Both the position numbers and the translations under genes were made by a program. From NCBI GenBank assembly GCA_021018815.1, contig JAITYX010000074.1, positions 2,108,001 through 2,172,000 of the forward strand: a stretch of 64,000 nucleotides of DNA, in the 5' to 3' direction. The DNA is from Talinum fruticosum (taxonomy: Eukaryota; Streptophyta; Magnoliopsida; Caryophyllales; Talinaceae). Positions 12,008 to 23,639 of this stretch are shown piece after piece. Numbering within the stretch: the stretch's first letter is position 1; each line of letters begins with the position of its first letter. The notes beneath the pieces are model-generated. The model ran no database searches, was not told the DNA's origin, and worked only from the letters and a program-made list of their open reading frames with translations.

Positions 12008-12818
12008 ATCTCCCACTTGGAGACTAATCGCTCACCTCCTTATTGCATCCATCTAGTTCACCAAAACCCTACCCTTTCATTAAGAGAGACCCACCAAGGC
12101 CTTGCACCTGCCTCAATGTTTAGTACCTTCACCTTGGATTAGCTCCTTTTTCGAATTCTCCTTATTTAAATCTTCAAGCCCATTATCACCCGACGTGGAC
12201 TCCCACTCAGATTGATCAACTTCTTGCATAAGGTTACCATGTAAAGCTGGCTCACCGGCTTTAGTCAACAAAACATAATGAAGAAAGAGTTTATATCTCC
12301 GAGCTTTACCTTCCGTTGACAACGCCGCCTTCTTTATTATACTCGGTTCTTGCAATTTATCTTATAGAGCAACCGATGACCTATTTGTACACCCAACAAA
12401 CTTTTCATCATCCTCACCAACTCCCACCACAACAGGACCCAATTCAAGTCGTTCAGCCCGAAAACTCCCACTTGGAACCATAAACCATCCCAACATTTGT
12501 AACTAAGCCACTATACTCCCCATTAGTGTACAACAAACCAAATTTTAAACCCTTAACTACAACTAATGCCCCTTAATGATTTTCCAACCACCATTGTAAA
12601 ATTTTATTAGATATCCCAAATCATCCAATTGACTCACTAAAATCAAATTTTTCGCCAACCTCGGGATATATCTAACTCCTTGCAAAGTCCAAAACTCGCA
12701 CTAGAGGTTTTGATCCTCACATCCCCCTTGCCTAGTACATCCAAACTCTTCCCATTTGTAACGAACACTTCGCCAAGCTTCCCTCAACAAAATCATGAAG
12801 TAAGTTTCTACTAGACTC

Positions 12819-13454
12819 GGAATGAAATGATGCCCCCAAATCCACTATTCATGACTCAATAGGACTTTCTCGCACTCACCACAAGTGCATCACCTACCTC
12901 TTCTATAGAATTTACAGAATTCCATTCATCAAACTTTTAACACAATTTTTCTTAAAATGTCCCTTGTCACCACAGCCCCAACAAACAACCTTCTCCGGGT
13001 TTTGGAACCGCCCCTTATTTTGGACTTTGACCGACTGTTTTTAACATGTTTCTCCCTAGTCCTAATATGAAATGCACTTCCCGATGACTCCCGAATCTTT
13101 CTTGCGAATGCTTTTGCTCAAGATTACATCCCGGGCCTCATCATACTTTAATGCATTTGAACCCCTAGTACTACTAACCGTAGATACTATGGTATCTCAT
13201 GACTCGGGTAAAGACAACAACAAGATTAACGCCTTAACTTCATCCTCAAAATTTATTTTCACCGAAGCAAGATTAGAAATGATCATATTAAAATCATTAA
13301 TATGATCTACTATACTAGTGTTATTATCCATTTTTAAATCAAACAACCAACACATGAGATACACCTTATTCATCACCGAGGGTTTCTCGTATAAGTTGGA
13401 CAACGCCTCCAACGGCCCCCTCATCATTGTTTGTTCCATCATGTTGAACGTCAC
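12819..13454 (-). pseudogene. Copia gag and protease remnant
   Basis: Reading on the minus strand, 13454 to 13197 encodes a gag (UBN2-type) segment with WLFDLKMDNNTSIVDHI and LILLLSLPES. The next codon, a conserved Trp, is TGA. The frame continues with DTIVSTVSSTRG. Near 12989-12942 a CCHC zinc knuckle, CWGCGDKGHFKKNC, is intact. Near 12855-12819 the protease active-site region reads as a stop (for Trp) followed by IVDLGASFHS. The usual DSG triad is DLG, so the active site is damaged. Both stops fit TGG-to-TGA changes. No functional protein is expected. Confidence 0.8.
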
Positions 13455-13681
13455 GCTTCCGCGCCAACATCAATCTCACCATCCCCAATGCTTGCCGATC
13501 CAGCACCTCCCATTTCTTTTGCTCCATATCAGCGGGATTCTCTCCGAGTGGTTGAAATAACTCCTTTTCCTACAGCAAGTTCTCGACTTGCATTTTCTAG
13601 AACACGAAGTCCTCGCCATCGAACCTCTTAATTTTCACCTTTTCGTTCTCCATGTTTGATGAACTCACTAACCTCACCTCG

Positions 13682-13694
13682 CTCTAATACCAAT
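13682..13694 (-). other. Primer-binding site of the copia element
   Basis: TTGGTATTAGAG on the minus strand, directly next to the end of the 5' LTR. It is one mismatch from the usual TGGTATCAGAGC primed by initiator methionine tRNA. It fixes the element's orientation as minus. Confidence 0.75.
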
Positions 13695-14162
13695 TGTTAG
13701 GATCGGGAGCTCACTCAAACAATAAAATTGGAATAAAAGAAATAAACAAAATGGGACACAAGTTTTTTAACGTAGAAAAACCCAAACCGGAAAAAAAGTT
13801 CACGAACCGATGCACTAGAAACCGAGTAGATTTACCAGGAATTTACACTTAATCTTAACCTAAATTATACGTTTCACTTGCTACTCTTCATAACAATGGA
13901 GACCAATGCAGTGTTATATAGCCAATTACCGTGCATTAACACGCACTTACACGCAAGAAAACCGAAGAAAATGGCCAAAACCGAAGAGCCAAGGAGTTGG
14001 GAAGCCGGCACGAGGCCGTGCTTGTCTAGCACGGTCTGCCCGTGCTGCCGACATGGGCCGTGCTAGCCAACACGACTAGCTCGTGTTGGCTGCTCGCCCT
14101 GGCCCTTCTTAGCTTTTTCATCCGAAACATCCCGTTCTCGATGTACTTGACCTGTGCTCGTC
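13695..14162 (-). repeat. 5' LTR of the short copia element, truncated
   Basis: A direct-repeat partner of 11468-12007. Similarity stops at about 14162, where the sequence changes to unrelated AT-rich DNA, so the first ~70 bp of the LTR (on the minus strand) are missing. Confidence 0.8.
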
Positions 14163-14780
14163 CCGAAAAATTTAAAATATAGAGTAGGAGAATCCTCCTA
14201 AAATAAAAGAAAGTAAGCCAAACTTTTGAAGAAATTAAAAATTTAGATATAAGATCGATTCAAATTTGAAATTTTAATAATAATAATAAAGAGTTTACTA
14301 ACTAGGTAAATTCATGCCCACCCCCGCCCCTAACTTACAAATATACTTGATGTACAAATATCAATCTGAATATTCTATCAATGTTTTCTTAAAATTACGT
14401 GATTATAAAATTTTCATAATTGAAAGAATAACATGCTATACTATCTGTCTGTCAAACCACGGTTGCGAAATGTAACATACATTAATTTTAAAGTGATAAA
14501 GAAAGAATTTATGTGATAAAGAGGAAAGCGGGACAGCCGACAAGGGAAGATCTAATGGAATCAGTCAAACATGCTCGATAAGGGGAAAATCGGAAGACAT
14601 GTTGATAAACTTCTTTCGTCTTATATTAATCATGAGTCTTATGTTAGTTTAGATATTAACAGGGAATTGGTAAGGGAAGGACAAATGTATCTTCATGCAT
14701 ACTCCTGTTACCAGTCTTATCTTGGTTATTTTGTTCATGCTTCGTCTTCTTTACCAAAAAAAAACATATTGTGTCTGCCG
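14163..14780. other. Gene-free stretch
   Basis: AT-rich DNA with no supported gene. A 72-codon open frame at 14571-14789 has no recognisable family features and is bordered by repeats. Confidence 0.4.
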
Positions 14781-14781
14781 A

Positions 14782-14955
14782 AGCTGTAAGTGGCCGCCAC
14801 TCATCTTATCTTCCACCCTCCCCAAGTTCAAATTTGGGGGCACAAATTCCTCTTATGTGAGAAATTTGTGAGATGGAGATAGTTGGACTTGACATGCCCC
14901 TTGTCGATCGAGCACTTTAAGCTTTCTCGAAATAAGGGGGTCCAAATGGATGAGT
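14782..14955 (+). mobile_element. SINE-like copy (older)
   Basis: About 170 bp that lines up along its length with 59293-59480. Shared landmarks in order are the TGGC..CAACTTA/GTAAGTGGCCGCC start, a B-box-like GTTCAAATTTGGGGGCACAA, CAAATTCCTC, GAAATTTGTGAGATGG, GACTTGACATGCCCC, and CTTTAAGCTTTCT followed by AGGGGGTCCAAA. The pol III boxes are more degraded than in the other copy. No protein is encoded. Confidence 0.55.
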
Positions 14956-16778
14956 TGCTTACCGATCCCAGAAAAACCTGATTGGCAATCACCTTAATGG
15001 TGTAACAACAAAGGTCAAGGGTTCAAGGGCATGAATTTGGTGAACTACGAAAGTCATACAAAATTTGAAGTTGATTGGTTGAAATTCAGTAAAATATATT
15101 TTTACTTAATTTGGTGTAAAAACTGTATACTGGTTGATTTGCATCGAATACTAATTTAGTTTTATATTTACTAATTATTTTCATAAAATTTTTAAAATTG
15201 AGCTAATTAATTTTTGCAAAAAAAAAACTCCATTTAGAAATACTTATTACTAAAATACTAACTAAGATGACTCTATTCCACTTAGTTGTAAAGAGTTGTA
15301 AGACTGTACGGTTATAAGGAGCTGTAAGTAGGTATGAATAGTTGTAAAATAGTTATAAAATTAATTATAAGAAGTTATAAACATTTATAAAAAATTATAA
15401 ATTAAAATTAAATAAAACAAGATTATATCTCCCATAGACTGGATTGAAATTAAATTAGATTGTTAGTGTGGAGCAATATAAAAAGGAGAGTTTTGTGATT
15501 GAGAAATTAGAATATTCTTGAATTGATGAGCACCTTTTAATGAAATTATTAGGAGACAAATAAGAATATTCAAAGATAAATTTCAAAAAAGTGGATCAGA
15601 TATTTTGGAGTAGGGCCAAACTTTCCAGCTGGGATTACGCTAATAGCTCTCAATTTCACCAATGCCTACTGGCCTAATTAATTTGTTGGAGTTTGGAAAT
15701 CCAATTTTATTTAAAATTCTTGGGAGAAAATACCAGAAAGAGTTGGTCGTATTCTCTACCGTTAGGAAACCATAAAATACTCAGTTTGGTAACTATAATA
15801 ACTTCTTTTTTAAGCCAAAAAAGAAAACTTGTTTCCTTCCCCAAATAGTCAACCCCTTTCACCAAAAAAAAAAAAAAACAAATAGTCAACCCTTTGAATC
15901 TATAACTGCATCTTTGACTAGAATATTTTAGCATTTTTTCTCAAATCTTTTGGCCTAATCCAACTTGGGATATTTGGGTCGCCCATAGGTGTGTGGATCT
16001 GACCCCCTTACAATTATAAAATGATGCCCACAATTTTTTCAATGTAACATATATATATATATATAAAGATTTTATAATAAAATATTAATAAAGTGTTAGT
16101 CTAGTGGTTAAAAATGACGTACTAAGTATATTAGATTTCATACCTATATTAGATTTTTATAAAATAAAAAAAAGTATATTAGGTTTCATTTTTTATTTTT
16201 CTCTCCTTTACTATATTGTACTATTTTTTGTGACTCATCTAGATAAAAATAAAATTATGTACAAGTAAAGATTTAAACGTAGAAATCAAATCTAAATTTT
16301 TAATAACTAATACAAATATTATGATATATGGTTCAAAAAATGGGTCCATCACAATATTGTGATGAGCAATCTTCATAATTTTACTTCTGTATTATTGATG
16401 CATGCCCTTAAATTCCATGTTAAACCTCGCAATATATATATTTGTGCTATAATTATTTGAAAGTGACCTTCATTCAACATTTTGGATCGTTTTAATTAAT
16501 TGTAATTTTGTTAAGAAGAGAGACTAATAATATTGCTCTAATCAAGATGTGAAAAAGAAATCTCTTACAGATAAAATGAAAAATTTTATTTGCTAAAAAA
16601 GTAATAATCGACATAGAAATCAGTCAAGATGTGAAACAAATTCTTACTACATAAAGACGAAAAACTTAATTCCTCAAAAAATTAATTAAACTCATAATTA
16701 ACATAGAAATCAATCAAAATGGAACTTGCTATCCATAAAAAAGGGTATAAGGTTTTAGGTGAGGGATGAAAATACTTT
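14956..16778. other. Gene-free stretch with AGTTATAA-rich repeat
   Basis: No gene is seen. Near 15290-15420 there is a cluster of variants of GAGTTGTAA/AAGTTATAA that ends in TTAAATAAAACAAGAT. The same structure recurs at about 31703-31917. A short AT run lies near 16050-16063. Confidence 0.45.
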
Positions 16779-17060
16779 GTGTTTCCGGACGAAACCGAGT
16801 TGATGATATGGATGATGATTCGGAGAGAGGAAGGATTTATCGCTCCGGTTCCATTGACGTGGCACGATCGATCCGAGTCCGAGTGGCGGCTGCTTGAACC
16901 CGCAAAAGGCGAAGCCCGGGTGGTGGATCCCGCGGAACGCCTTCCGACGCTCAAGTTAGTACTTGATTTGATTGAAAGGATTGAGGAGATCTTCCTCGAT
17001 GTACGTGGGGGATTCCTTGGGAGTCGAGGAACTTTCCAAAGATGGAAGTTCTTGGGATGA
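16779..17060 (+). CDS. Coding-like fragment of unknown function
   Basis: A 93-codon open frame from an ATG, with protein-like composition, for example LMIWMMIRREEGFIAPVPL, TWHDRSESEW and LPTLKLVLDLIERIEEIF. It is rich in charged residues and has no membrane segment or signal peptide. I do not recognise a family. The opposite strand is also open (16682-16954), so the coding strand is not certain. It lies at the left edge of the GC-rich block and is probably transposon-derived rather than a host gene. Confidence 0.25.
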   Translation: MFPDETELMIWMMIRREEGFIAPVPLTWHDRSESEWRLLEPAKGEARVVDPAERLPTLKLVLDLIERIEEIFLDVRGGFLGSRGTFQRWKFLG

Positions 17061-17472
17061 GGGTTAATGAACGTTGATGAATGTTCAATGTTGAGAGCTT
17101 GGGAAGCTTGGAGGTAGGATTATGAGAAAGATGAGACTTTTTGGAGTGTGAACGTGTCCCTTGGGATTTGGGAAGTGGTGTATATTTATAGGAGATTTTA
17201 AAGGGGTAAAACGAGTACTTTACCATGGTTTAGGGGAAACCCTAACCCTAATGGGCTTTGGGCTTTTACCGGCCCGTGAAGGGTTGCTTTGGGTCGATTC
17301 CTCCCTTATCCGACTGATTAGGCCCGGTTAGGCTGGTGATGTGGCGGTTCAGCTGGAACTGTCCGGAAAATACTCGAATCATTTAGCCCCTCACGTTTTA
17401 CCCGCATGCCGCCCGAGGTAGGTAAGTGGAATGTGGAGCCCACTCTGCTATGCCTTTATGACCCCAAGCTCT

Positions 17473-17480
17473 TATAAATA
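17473..17480 (+). promoter_or_regulatory. TATA box in the GC-rich block
   Basis: TATAAATA followed by GGGGTG and, after about 30 bp, a pyrimidine-rich leader (TTCTTCATTCTTCTCC). This layout is common in LTR promoters and leaders. It would place transcription start near 17505. Confidence 0.45.
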
Positions 17481-17552
17481 GGGGTGTAAATCTTGAGAAG
17501 GATAGCCAGTTCTCACTTCTTCATTCTTCTCCTTTCTCTTGCTTTGGTGACA

Positions 17553-18050
17553 ATGACCGTCGGGAGCTTCCTATTGGGTATGAAAAGTTGTGCCCCGGCT
17601 TCAACCGAAGCTGAGGCCCAGCAAGCAACGATTGAGTATCGCCGACCATCCTTTGTCGTGGAGGTGTTCTATCAACTTCTCATCAACAACGCTTCGAAGG
17701 CGGGGTTGATCAACAATGATGCGGAGTATCTTAAGTTGCTTCAAGTTGCAATCCGTCCCGAGTGGGGCATACTTGAGGCTTGGGTGGAGTGCAACCACGA
17801 TCGTATCATTGAGCTTCAATCGGCGAACCTTATATCTTCGGCGAACATTGCGACTGGAGGGGAACCGCTCTCGGTGTTGGCTCGTCATCCGACCCTCCCT
17901 TGGAGAACGGTGAGTCGGTAGATGACCCTCCTACTCCCTCTTATCGTGGCCGAAGGGACTTGCCCAAGGAAAAGGGAAGCAACCTCCCGGTGGAGAAGAG
18001 GAGGAACCCTCCGGTGGAGAAGAAGAGGAACCTTCCGAAGGAGAAGTGAG
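17553..18050 (+). pseudogene. Unrecognised open frame, possibly frameshifted
   Basis: From the ATG at 17553 a frame runs to a stop at 17921 (about 122 aa), with SFVVEVFYQLLINNASKAG and EYLKLLQVAIRPEWGILEAW. Near 17860-17875 another frame takes over with protein-like, low-complexity content (SSSDPPLENGESVDDPPTPS and then repeats of LPVEKRRNPPVEKKRN) up to a stop near 18050. This suggests one ancestral protein of about 165 aa broken by a small indel. The open frame extends upstream of the ATG to 17493, but without another ATG. I do not recognise a family, and the position suggests a retroelement-encoded protein. Confidence 0.3.
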
Positions 18051-18322
18051 ATGGCGGTCGTTTGCTATCCTTTCGTCGGAATAGTGTAAGCTGTAGCATA
18101 GTAATGTAACCGTAGGGTTGTAGCGTAGTATCTTTGAACTTTAGACGCTTTTCCTCTCTTGTAATGGCGTGTTGCGCGCTTTTGTCTTAATGAATGAATG
18201 AATGAAACTTGCTTTGTCGGCTTTGCTTTTCTTCTCTTTCCTATCTTGTCATTAACGCTCTGTTATGATGAATGATTTTCACTTAGCCCCTTGGGCTTAA
18301 AGAGTAATTTTTGTGCGAATTT

Positions 18323-18605
18323 CAGCTCCGGAGGCTTGAAAGAGCTTGAGTATAGATATCTCGCTAGGGAACATCTCGCGGAGAACGCGACCTCCTAACC
18401 TTAAGTTAGGAGTACGAGTGCCCATGACGGAATGGGTCTTTACGCGACCTTTTTGTTCCCGAAGGTTCGAAAGTGCGTGAGTCTCGCTAGGGAACATCCC
18501 GGGGAGAACTCGACCCCCAACCTTACGTCGGGAGTGCAAGTGCCCATGGCGGAATGGGTCTTTACGCGACCTTTCAGCTCCCCGAGACTTGAAAGTGCTT
18601 GGGAG
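18323..18605 (+). repeat. Tandem repeat with a 123-bp period
   Basis: A unit beginning TCTCGCTAGGGAACATC starts at 18359 and again at 18482. Each unit includes GTGCCCATG(A/G)CGGAATGGG and GTCTTTACGCGACCTTT. A partial unit (TCAGCTCCGGAGGCTTGAAAG) precedes it and another partial ends near 18605. Related words continue to about 18690. Such arrays are frequent between the coding part and the 3' LTR of large plant gypsy elements. Confidence 0.75.
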
Positions 18606-18879
18606 ATAGTTTCTTGAAGGGTACTCCTTTAGGGGATTGAGAACGCGATTTTCGGCTCCCGGAGGCCAAGTTGTCGCTGAATGTAAGTTGGTTCCGAACC
18701 CCGAAGGATAGCCCCTTGTGTTGGTAGAGATACGACTTGGTAACCCTCGGATGTTAAGTTGTTGCTTAATGAGTGTTCGGGCCTTGCTCATTTTGTCTCT
18801 GCAATTCTTGCAATTTTTGTCGGGATGATTTTTTTTTGAGGACTCCCGAACCCGACTCCTCTTACCGACCTCTAACTAC

Positions 18880-19500
18880 GAATGCTCGCCCTCACTCCCT
18901 CGGCCCACTCACTCTCGGCCCAACTCCCTTCCGCGGCTCCCTCTCTCTCTCTCTCTCGCCCTCCTTCTCCTGTTGGGCCTACCTCCCCAATCGGCCCAAC
19001 TCTCTCTCCTCCCGATCTCCCTCTCGGCCCACCTCCTTTCTCACGCTCGCCCTCCTTCTCCTGTGGTTCCCCTAATCTGGGCCCGCTCTCCCTCTCCCTT
19101 GGCCCACCTTTTCGAACCCCCTCCCGCCTCTCTCTCCTCTTGCCCTAGCCCTTCGTTCGTTGCGCCTCTCCCTCCCTCCGGCTGCTGCTGCAACTCTCCG
19201 CCCCTTCCTCTCGGTCTCGTCATCTCCCTTGCCGGCTACTCGGGTAACTCCCCTCCCCCGCTTGCTCGCCACTACCCGACTTCCCCCTCCCGGACCGACC
19301 CCCTTTCCCCACTCTCGCTTATCCTATCTCCCTCTCGGTCCCCTGTTTTGCTGCTGCTGCCCCGCCCCCTACTGCGCCCGGCTAGACACCCACCCCGGGA
19401 TCGACAGCCCAGTCCGACCCCGGAGACGTCCCCTCTCACTGAGTCCTCCCCCTCACTCTCTCGGCCTCTCTCACGCTCTCTATCCCTCTCGCTACCTGTT
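18880..19500. repeat. C/T-rich low-complexity tract
   Basis: About 600 bp dominated by CTCTCCCTC, CCTCCC and CGGCCCA words on the plus strand. Several overlapping long frames arise on both strands, all with biased Pro/Ser/Leu or Arg/Gly composition, so none is a supported gene. Confidence 0.8.
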
Positions 19501-20659
19501 CTGTTTCATTGAAAAGTTCCGCATTTATAGTACGTTATTATAGTTTCACTGATTTTATTATTATGAGTAATATGTGTAAAGAATTTTCGTTTAAAGAGTG
19601 TAAGATTCTCCGGTGAGCCTGTGTTTTGTTCACCCCCACAAATTCCCCTTTTCCCTCCTAGTATTACAGGTACACTCTCAAGAGATGTGTGCGGTACTTA
19701 GCATATTCCGGACTCTGCTAATTACTTGTTTCTTTGTTTGTTGAGTGATTCAAGTTGCGGACGTGCATTTCTTATATTTCTAAGAATTGTACTTTGTAAT
19801 TTAGTTCATATAGTTGTACCGGATGTATCATAAACCATTTAGATTGTTTTAAGTTTTAACGCATGATTGGTTGGACTCGGCGTGTGGCCGTTGAGTTGTA
19901 TATTCCGAGCTTGTGGCTCGTTGGGTTATACTATGATTTTTATGCGGGATTTAAAGGCTTTAAGCCTAAGGGATAGTCCATATTACAAACGGAACTCTGC
20001 CGAAATTTTTAGGAAATTTCAAACTCTCCGGGAAAAATCACCTCGATTGCCTTTAAGTTGGAGTTAGAAAGTCAAGCCGACACCTGAATAAGCCTTGGGA
20101 GTTCCTTGTGCAAAACTGCGGCGATGTAATACTCTTAGGGTGGGTTTTGGGGTGTTAAATGTAAGGAAAGTCAGAACTCTTAGATGTTCGTCAACAGCGT
20201 TTGAAGTAACTTTTAACGTTTTAACCAAGTCAAAACACTAATCAATCAAATATTAGTGTTCGGTAAACTAGTGTTTTAATTAACGTTTGCGGTAGTTTAT
20301 AATGTTTCAAGTAGTATTTTGGAAAAACTAAAATATTAACTTTTCACATTTAAAAGTAGCGTTTTATATTTTTTTGACAAAATTATCCCTTCATTAATTT
20401 ATATTTGGAAAATTATCTATATCCTTTTACGTTAATTTACAATAATCAGTTAACTTAATCACTAAGGCCTCGTTTGGTATACAAAACCGAAATGGAATGA
20501 AATTAAGCAATGATACTTGAGGAGTTAGGTATAGAACTTGAATATTCTCTTTAAGTGTTTGGTAGAGAATAGGAATGGAATCAAGTTCTAGTTCTTGTTG
20601 TTTGGTTGTTAATTATGGGATAAAATTAAAATTATTTTATTTTTTAAATTATTTTATAT

Positions 20660-20836
<177 letters not shown>

Positions 20837-21104
20837 TGATTCAATAAAAGTTGAAGCTCGTTAGCATATTTGCTGATATTGAGTTTTATATTTATTTAAT
20901 TTTTTAATTAACTATCTTGTAATTTTTTCAATAATTAACAAATTTTATTTATAATTTTTAGTAAACGTATTTTCAAACTGTAATGTTCTATCAAACAATA
21001 TGAAAATATATATATATATATATATAATAAATAAATAAATAAATAAATAATAAAAAACAATAACAAAAAAATACCCCAACCTAATAACAAAAATAATAAC
21101 AATA

Positions 21105-21124
21105 ACTAAAATAATAATAATAAT

Positions 21125-21214
<90 letters not shown>
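21105..21214. repeat. (AAT)n/(AAC)n microsatellite
   Basis: AAT triplets, a run of about 12 AAC triplets, and then AAT triplets again, in the right half of the same MITE. It is the complement of the ATT tract on the left arm. Confidence 0.95.
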
Positions 21215-21215
<1 letters not shown>

Positions 21216-21446
21216 GTATAGCAAAGAGACTAATTTTTTTAAAAATAATTATAAACCGATCCCCGAGGGATTGAAAATTAATTCTCCTTCTATTTGGGGG
21301 ATTCAAATTCCCTTGTTTTGAGGGAATTTAAAACCTGTAAATTTCAAGTTGCACCCTCAAAATAACCAACCAAACAACTGAAAAATGAACTTGAAACCGG
21401 AGGAATCAAGTTCCATTCCAATTTTGCCCAACCAAACAGGGCCTAA

Positions 21447-22100
21447 ATTTACCGAACATATTTATTCAACTGCTCAATTTGAACAGACTATCCGCTAACA
21501 GTTAAAATCTAACATACTGCCAACTACACAAATAATTATCCGCTACTCAAACAGTTCATTTTGCCAAATAAGACTCGCGAGTTTTATCTGTTTTTTCTAA
21601 GTCTTTTTATTTCTTTCAACTTCTTCCAACTCTTTTTTGTTTTAAATAACTTCAATTGTAACTACTTCTATCTTCTTCGAACAACTACTTCCAGCTTTTT
21701 TCAATTCCCTTTAAATCCTTTTAGCTCCTAATTCCTTCCAAAGATGCAAAGTCCAAAGTTTTAAATTAAGTAAATCAAAAAAGGAGTATTTAGGATGTAA
21801 GTTTAGGAAGAAACAGTGGGAGAAGTCGCTATTGATGATATTGTAGCCCCAAAGATTAAAAGTTAGATAAATGTAGTTTTTAAGCTAAGACCAATTATTT
21901 GACCTAACCAAATTTTTAATTAAAATGTTTGATAATTTTACTTGTCTCTTGGATTTAGCTTTTTAATCTTAAACTAATTTATAAAAAGTTCAAAAACTGT
22001 ATGAAATTATATATTGTTTTGAACCTTATGATATAAAACATTTTTTTCATGCAGATGATATAAAAGGTCAACGTATAGAATAGATAATAATATTAATGGT
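21447..22100. other. Gene-free stretch
   Basis: No gene is seen. Around 21580-21735 CTTCTTCCAACT-like words recur. Read on the minus strand these resemble the AGTTATAA-type repeat clusters at 15.3 and 31.7 kb in layout, though much more diverged. Confidence 0.35.
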
Positions 22101-22220
22101 TTGTTGATTAAAATAAATTGTACTTTTGGAGTATTGGACGTTTATATACCAAATTATAAAGTTGACTGATCAAGTGTCATACTTGGGGGATTTTTTTCTA
22201 AACTACCACTGATTTAGGGG
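22101..22220. mobile_element. Partial copy of the fold-back MITE family
   Basis: TTGTTGATTAAAATAAATTG, then GTACTTTTGGAG and TATATACCAAATTATAAAG, match the left arm of the elements at 5098-5712 with substitutions. The right arm was not found, so it is truncated. Confidence 0.55.
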
Positions 22221-22365
22221 CAACAACTAAGTTGTTTATGACGTGTCAAGTTGAGAAAAAGGAAAAGAATAACTTATTTAATGGAGGGTAGTACAATAAT
22301 TCTCATTTTCTCAACTTAACAAGCCATAAAACAATAGAGTTGACACTAGGGAAGAGCAGAAAAAT

Positions 22366-22860
<495 letters not shown>

Positions 22861-22864
22861 CAAT

Positions 22865-23262
22865 GTTGATCTATTGAAGAGGAAGTATGTGTGATATTGC
22901 CCTATAGATCTTCGCTTTCTGCTTCATCATTAGAAACATAGATAAAAGTAGCATAGAACTGCTTTTAGTAGATGTCTCCACGACCAAACAATGGACTGAC
23001 TGACTGACTGGAGCTATTAAGAACCTAGACTTGATAATCACTAGACCTCCAAACCACCCAAACTCGTCCATTGAGATGATGAGTATGATTGATGAAAGAG
23101 CCCCAACCATTGTAAACAGAAAGGAAATTTTGAGATTTAATTTTTGTTTCAACTAAGCTAAGCAAACCAATATTATTTGCAGTAAGTAGCTTCTTCACCT
23201 CAGTTTGTTTAGAGGGCTTATTCAAACCCCTAATATTCTATGAAGATTAAACTTACATAAAC
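22865..23262 (-). pseudogene. LINE (L1-type) endonuclease fragment
   Basis: On the minus strand NIRGLNKPSKQTEVKKLL, then NIGLLSLVETKIKSQNF, then WGSFINHTHHLNGRVWVVW match the start of the apurinic/apyrimidinic endonuclease domain of plant L1 elements, with the NIRGLN start motif and the catalytic-type VET(K) segment. The frame shifts inside the fragment (a second frame continues with SSSMLLLSMFLMMKQKAK). Only about 400 bp survive and there is no reverse transcriptase. Confidence 0.75.
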
Positions 23263-23639
23263 TAAAATTTAAGGTAATAAGGGAGTATTGAGAGGAAAGT
23301 TGCAAATAATAATCCTAAAAATAGAAGAAAAAAAACTCAACCCATCCGATTTCATAGATGAAATAATATATTTTTTCAAGTCGAAATCTAAGTCGACACG
23401 GTTGTGCCACATGTTATGGTCATTACTAAGCCATCCAACTAATTTAGTGTTCCTAAAAATCATAATTTGCCATGTAAGTGTCAAACTGACACGGGAGTGC
23501 CACACACTGGCACTAGAATGTCAAACTGCTCTAAGGTGCCACCTAATGTCTACCACCCCAAACTTTTCACTCTACCTACATCATTACTCATCAACCCGCT
23601 TAAGGATGACATTGTTGTTTAGGACATCCTAATTCTAGA

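Larger units (their letters stand above)
11468..14162 (-). mobile_element. Short non-autonomous Ty1/copia LTR retrotransposon, decayed
   Basis: Two direct repeats flank an internal region of about 1.7 kb. The left one (11468-12007, about 540 bp) is the 3' LTR and the right one (13695-14162) is a 5' LTR that has lost its outer ~70 bp, so no target duplication can be checked. On the minus strand the LTR begins TGTTGAATATATATAG and ends GATCCTAACA. Directly after the 5' LTR is TTGGTATTAGAG (initiator-Met tRNA type primer site), and directly before the 3' LTR is CCAAGTGGGAG (polypurine tract). Inside are gag, a CCHC knuckle and a protease remnant. Integrase, reverse transcriptase and RNase H are missing apart from a possible scrap near 12113-12355. 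It depends on other elements for movement and is now broken. Confidence 0.85.
16779..20157 (+). mobile_element. GC-rich LTR-retrotransposon-like block, unclassified
   Basis: Base composition jumps from AT-rich to GC-rich at about 16779 and returns near 20157. Inside, in order, are open frames on both strands at 16779-17060, a TATAAATA box at 17473, an open frame from about 17553, a 123-bp tandem repeat at 18323-18605, a C/T-rich tract at 18880-19500, and a segment ending GGGTGGGTTTTGGGGTGTTA near 20157 that resembles the 3' end of many gypsy LTRs. No reverse transcriptase, integrase or paired LTR was found. A large non-autonomous retroelement or a truncated gypsy element would fit. This is inference from composition and layout. 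Confidence 0.4.

Noticed and set aside
14571..14789. 72-codon plus-strand open frame
   Set aside because: There is no recognisable domain and no promoter or splice context, and it runs into the SINE-like copy.
18297..18791. 164-codon minus-strand open frame
   Set aside because: It lies over the 123-bp tandem repeat and repeats its own peptide with the same period, so it is a product of the array.
18973..19543. Long Pro/Ser/Leu-rich open frames
   Set aside because: The C/T-rich tract has few stops in any frame, and overlapping frames on both strands have equally biased composition.
21106..21306. Poly-leucine open frame on the minus strand
   Set aside because: It is a translation of the AAT/AAC microsatellite.
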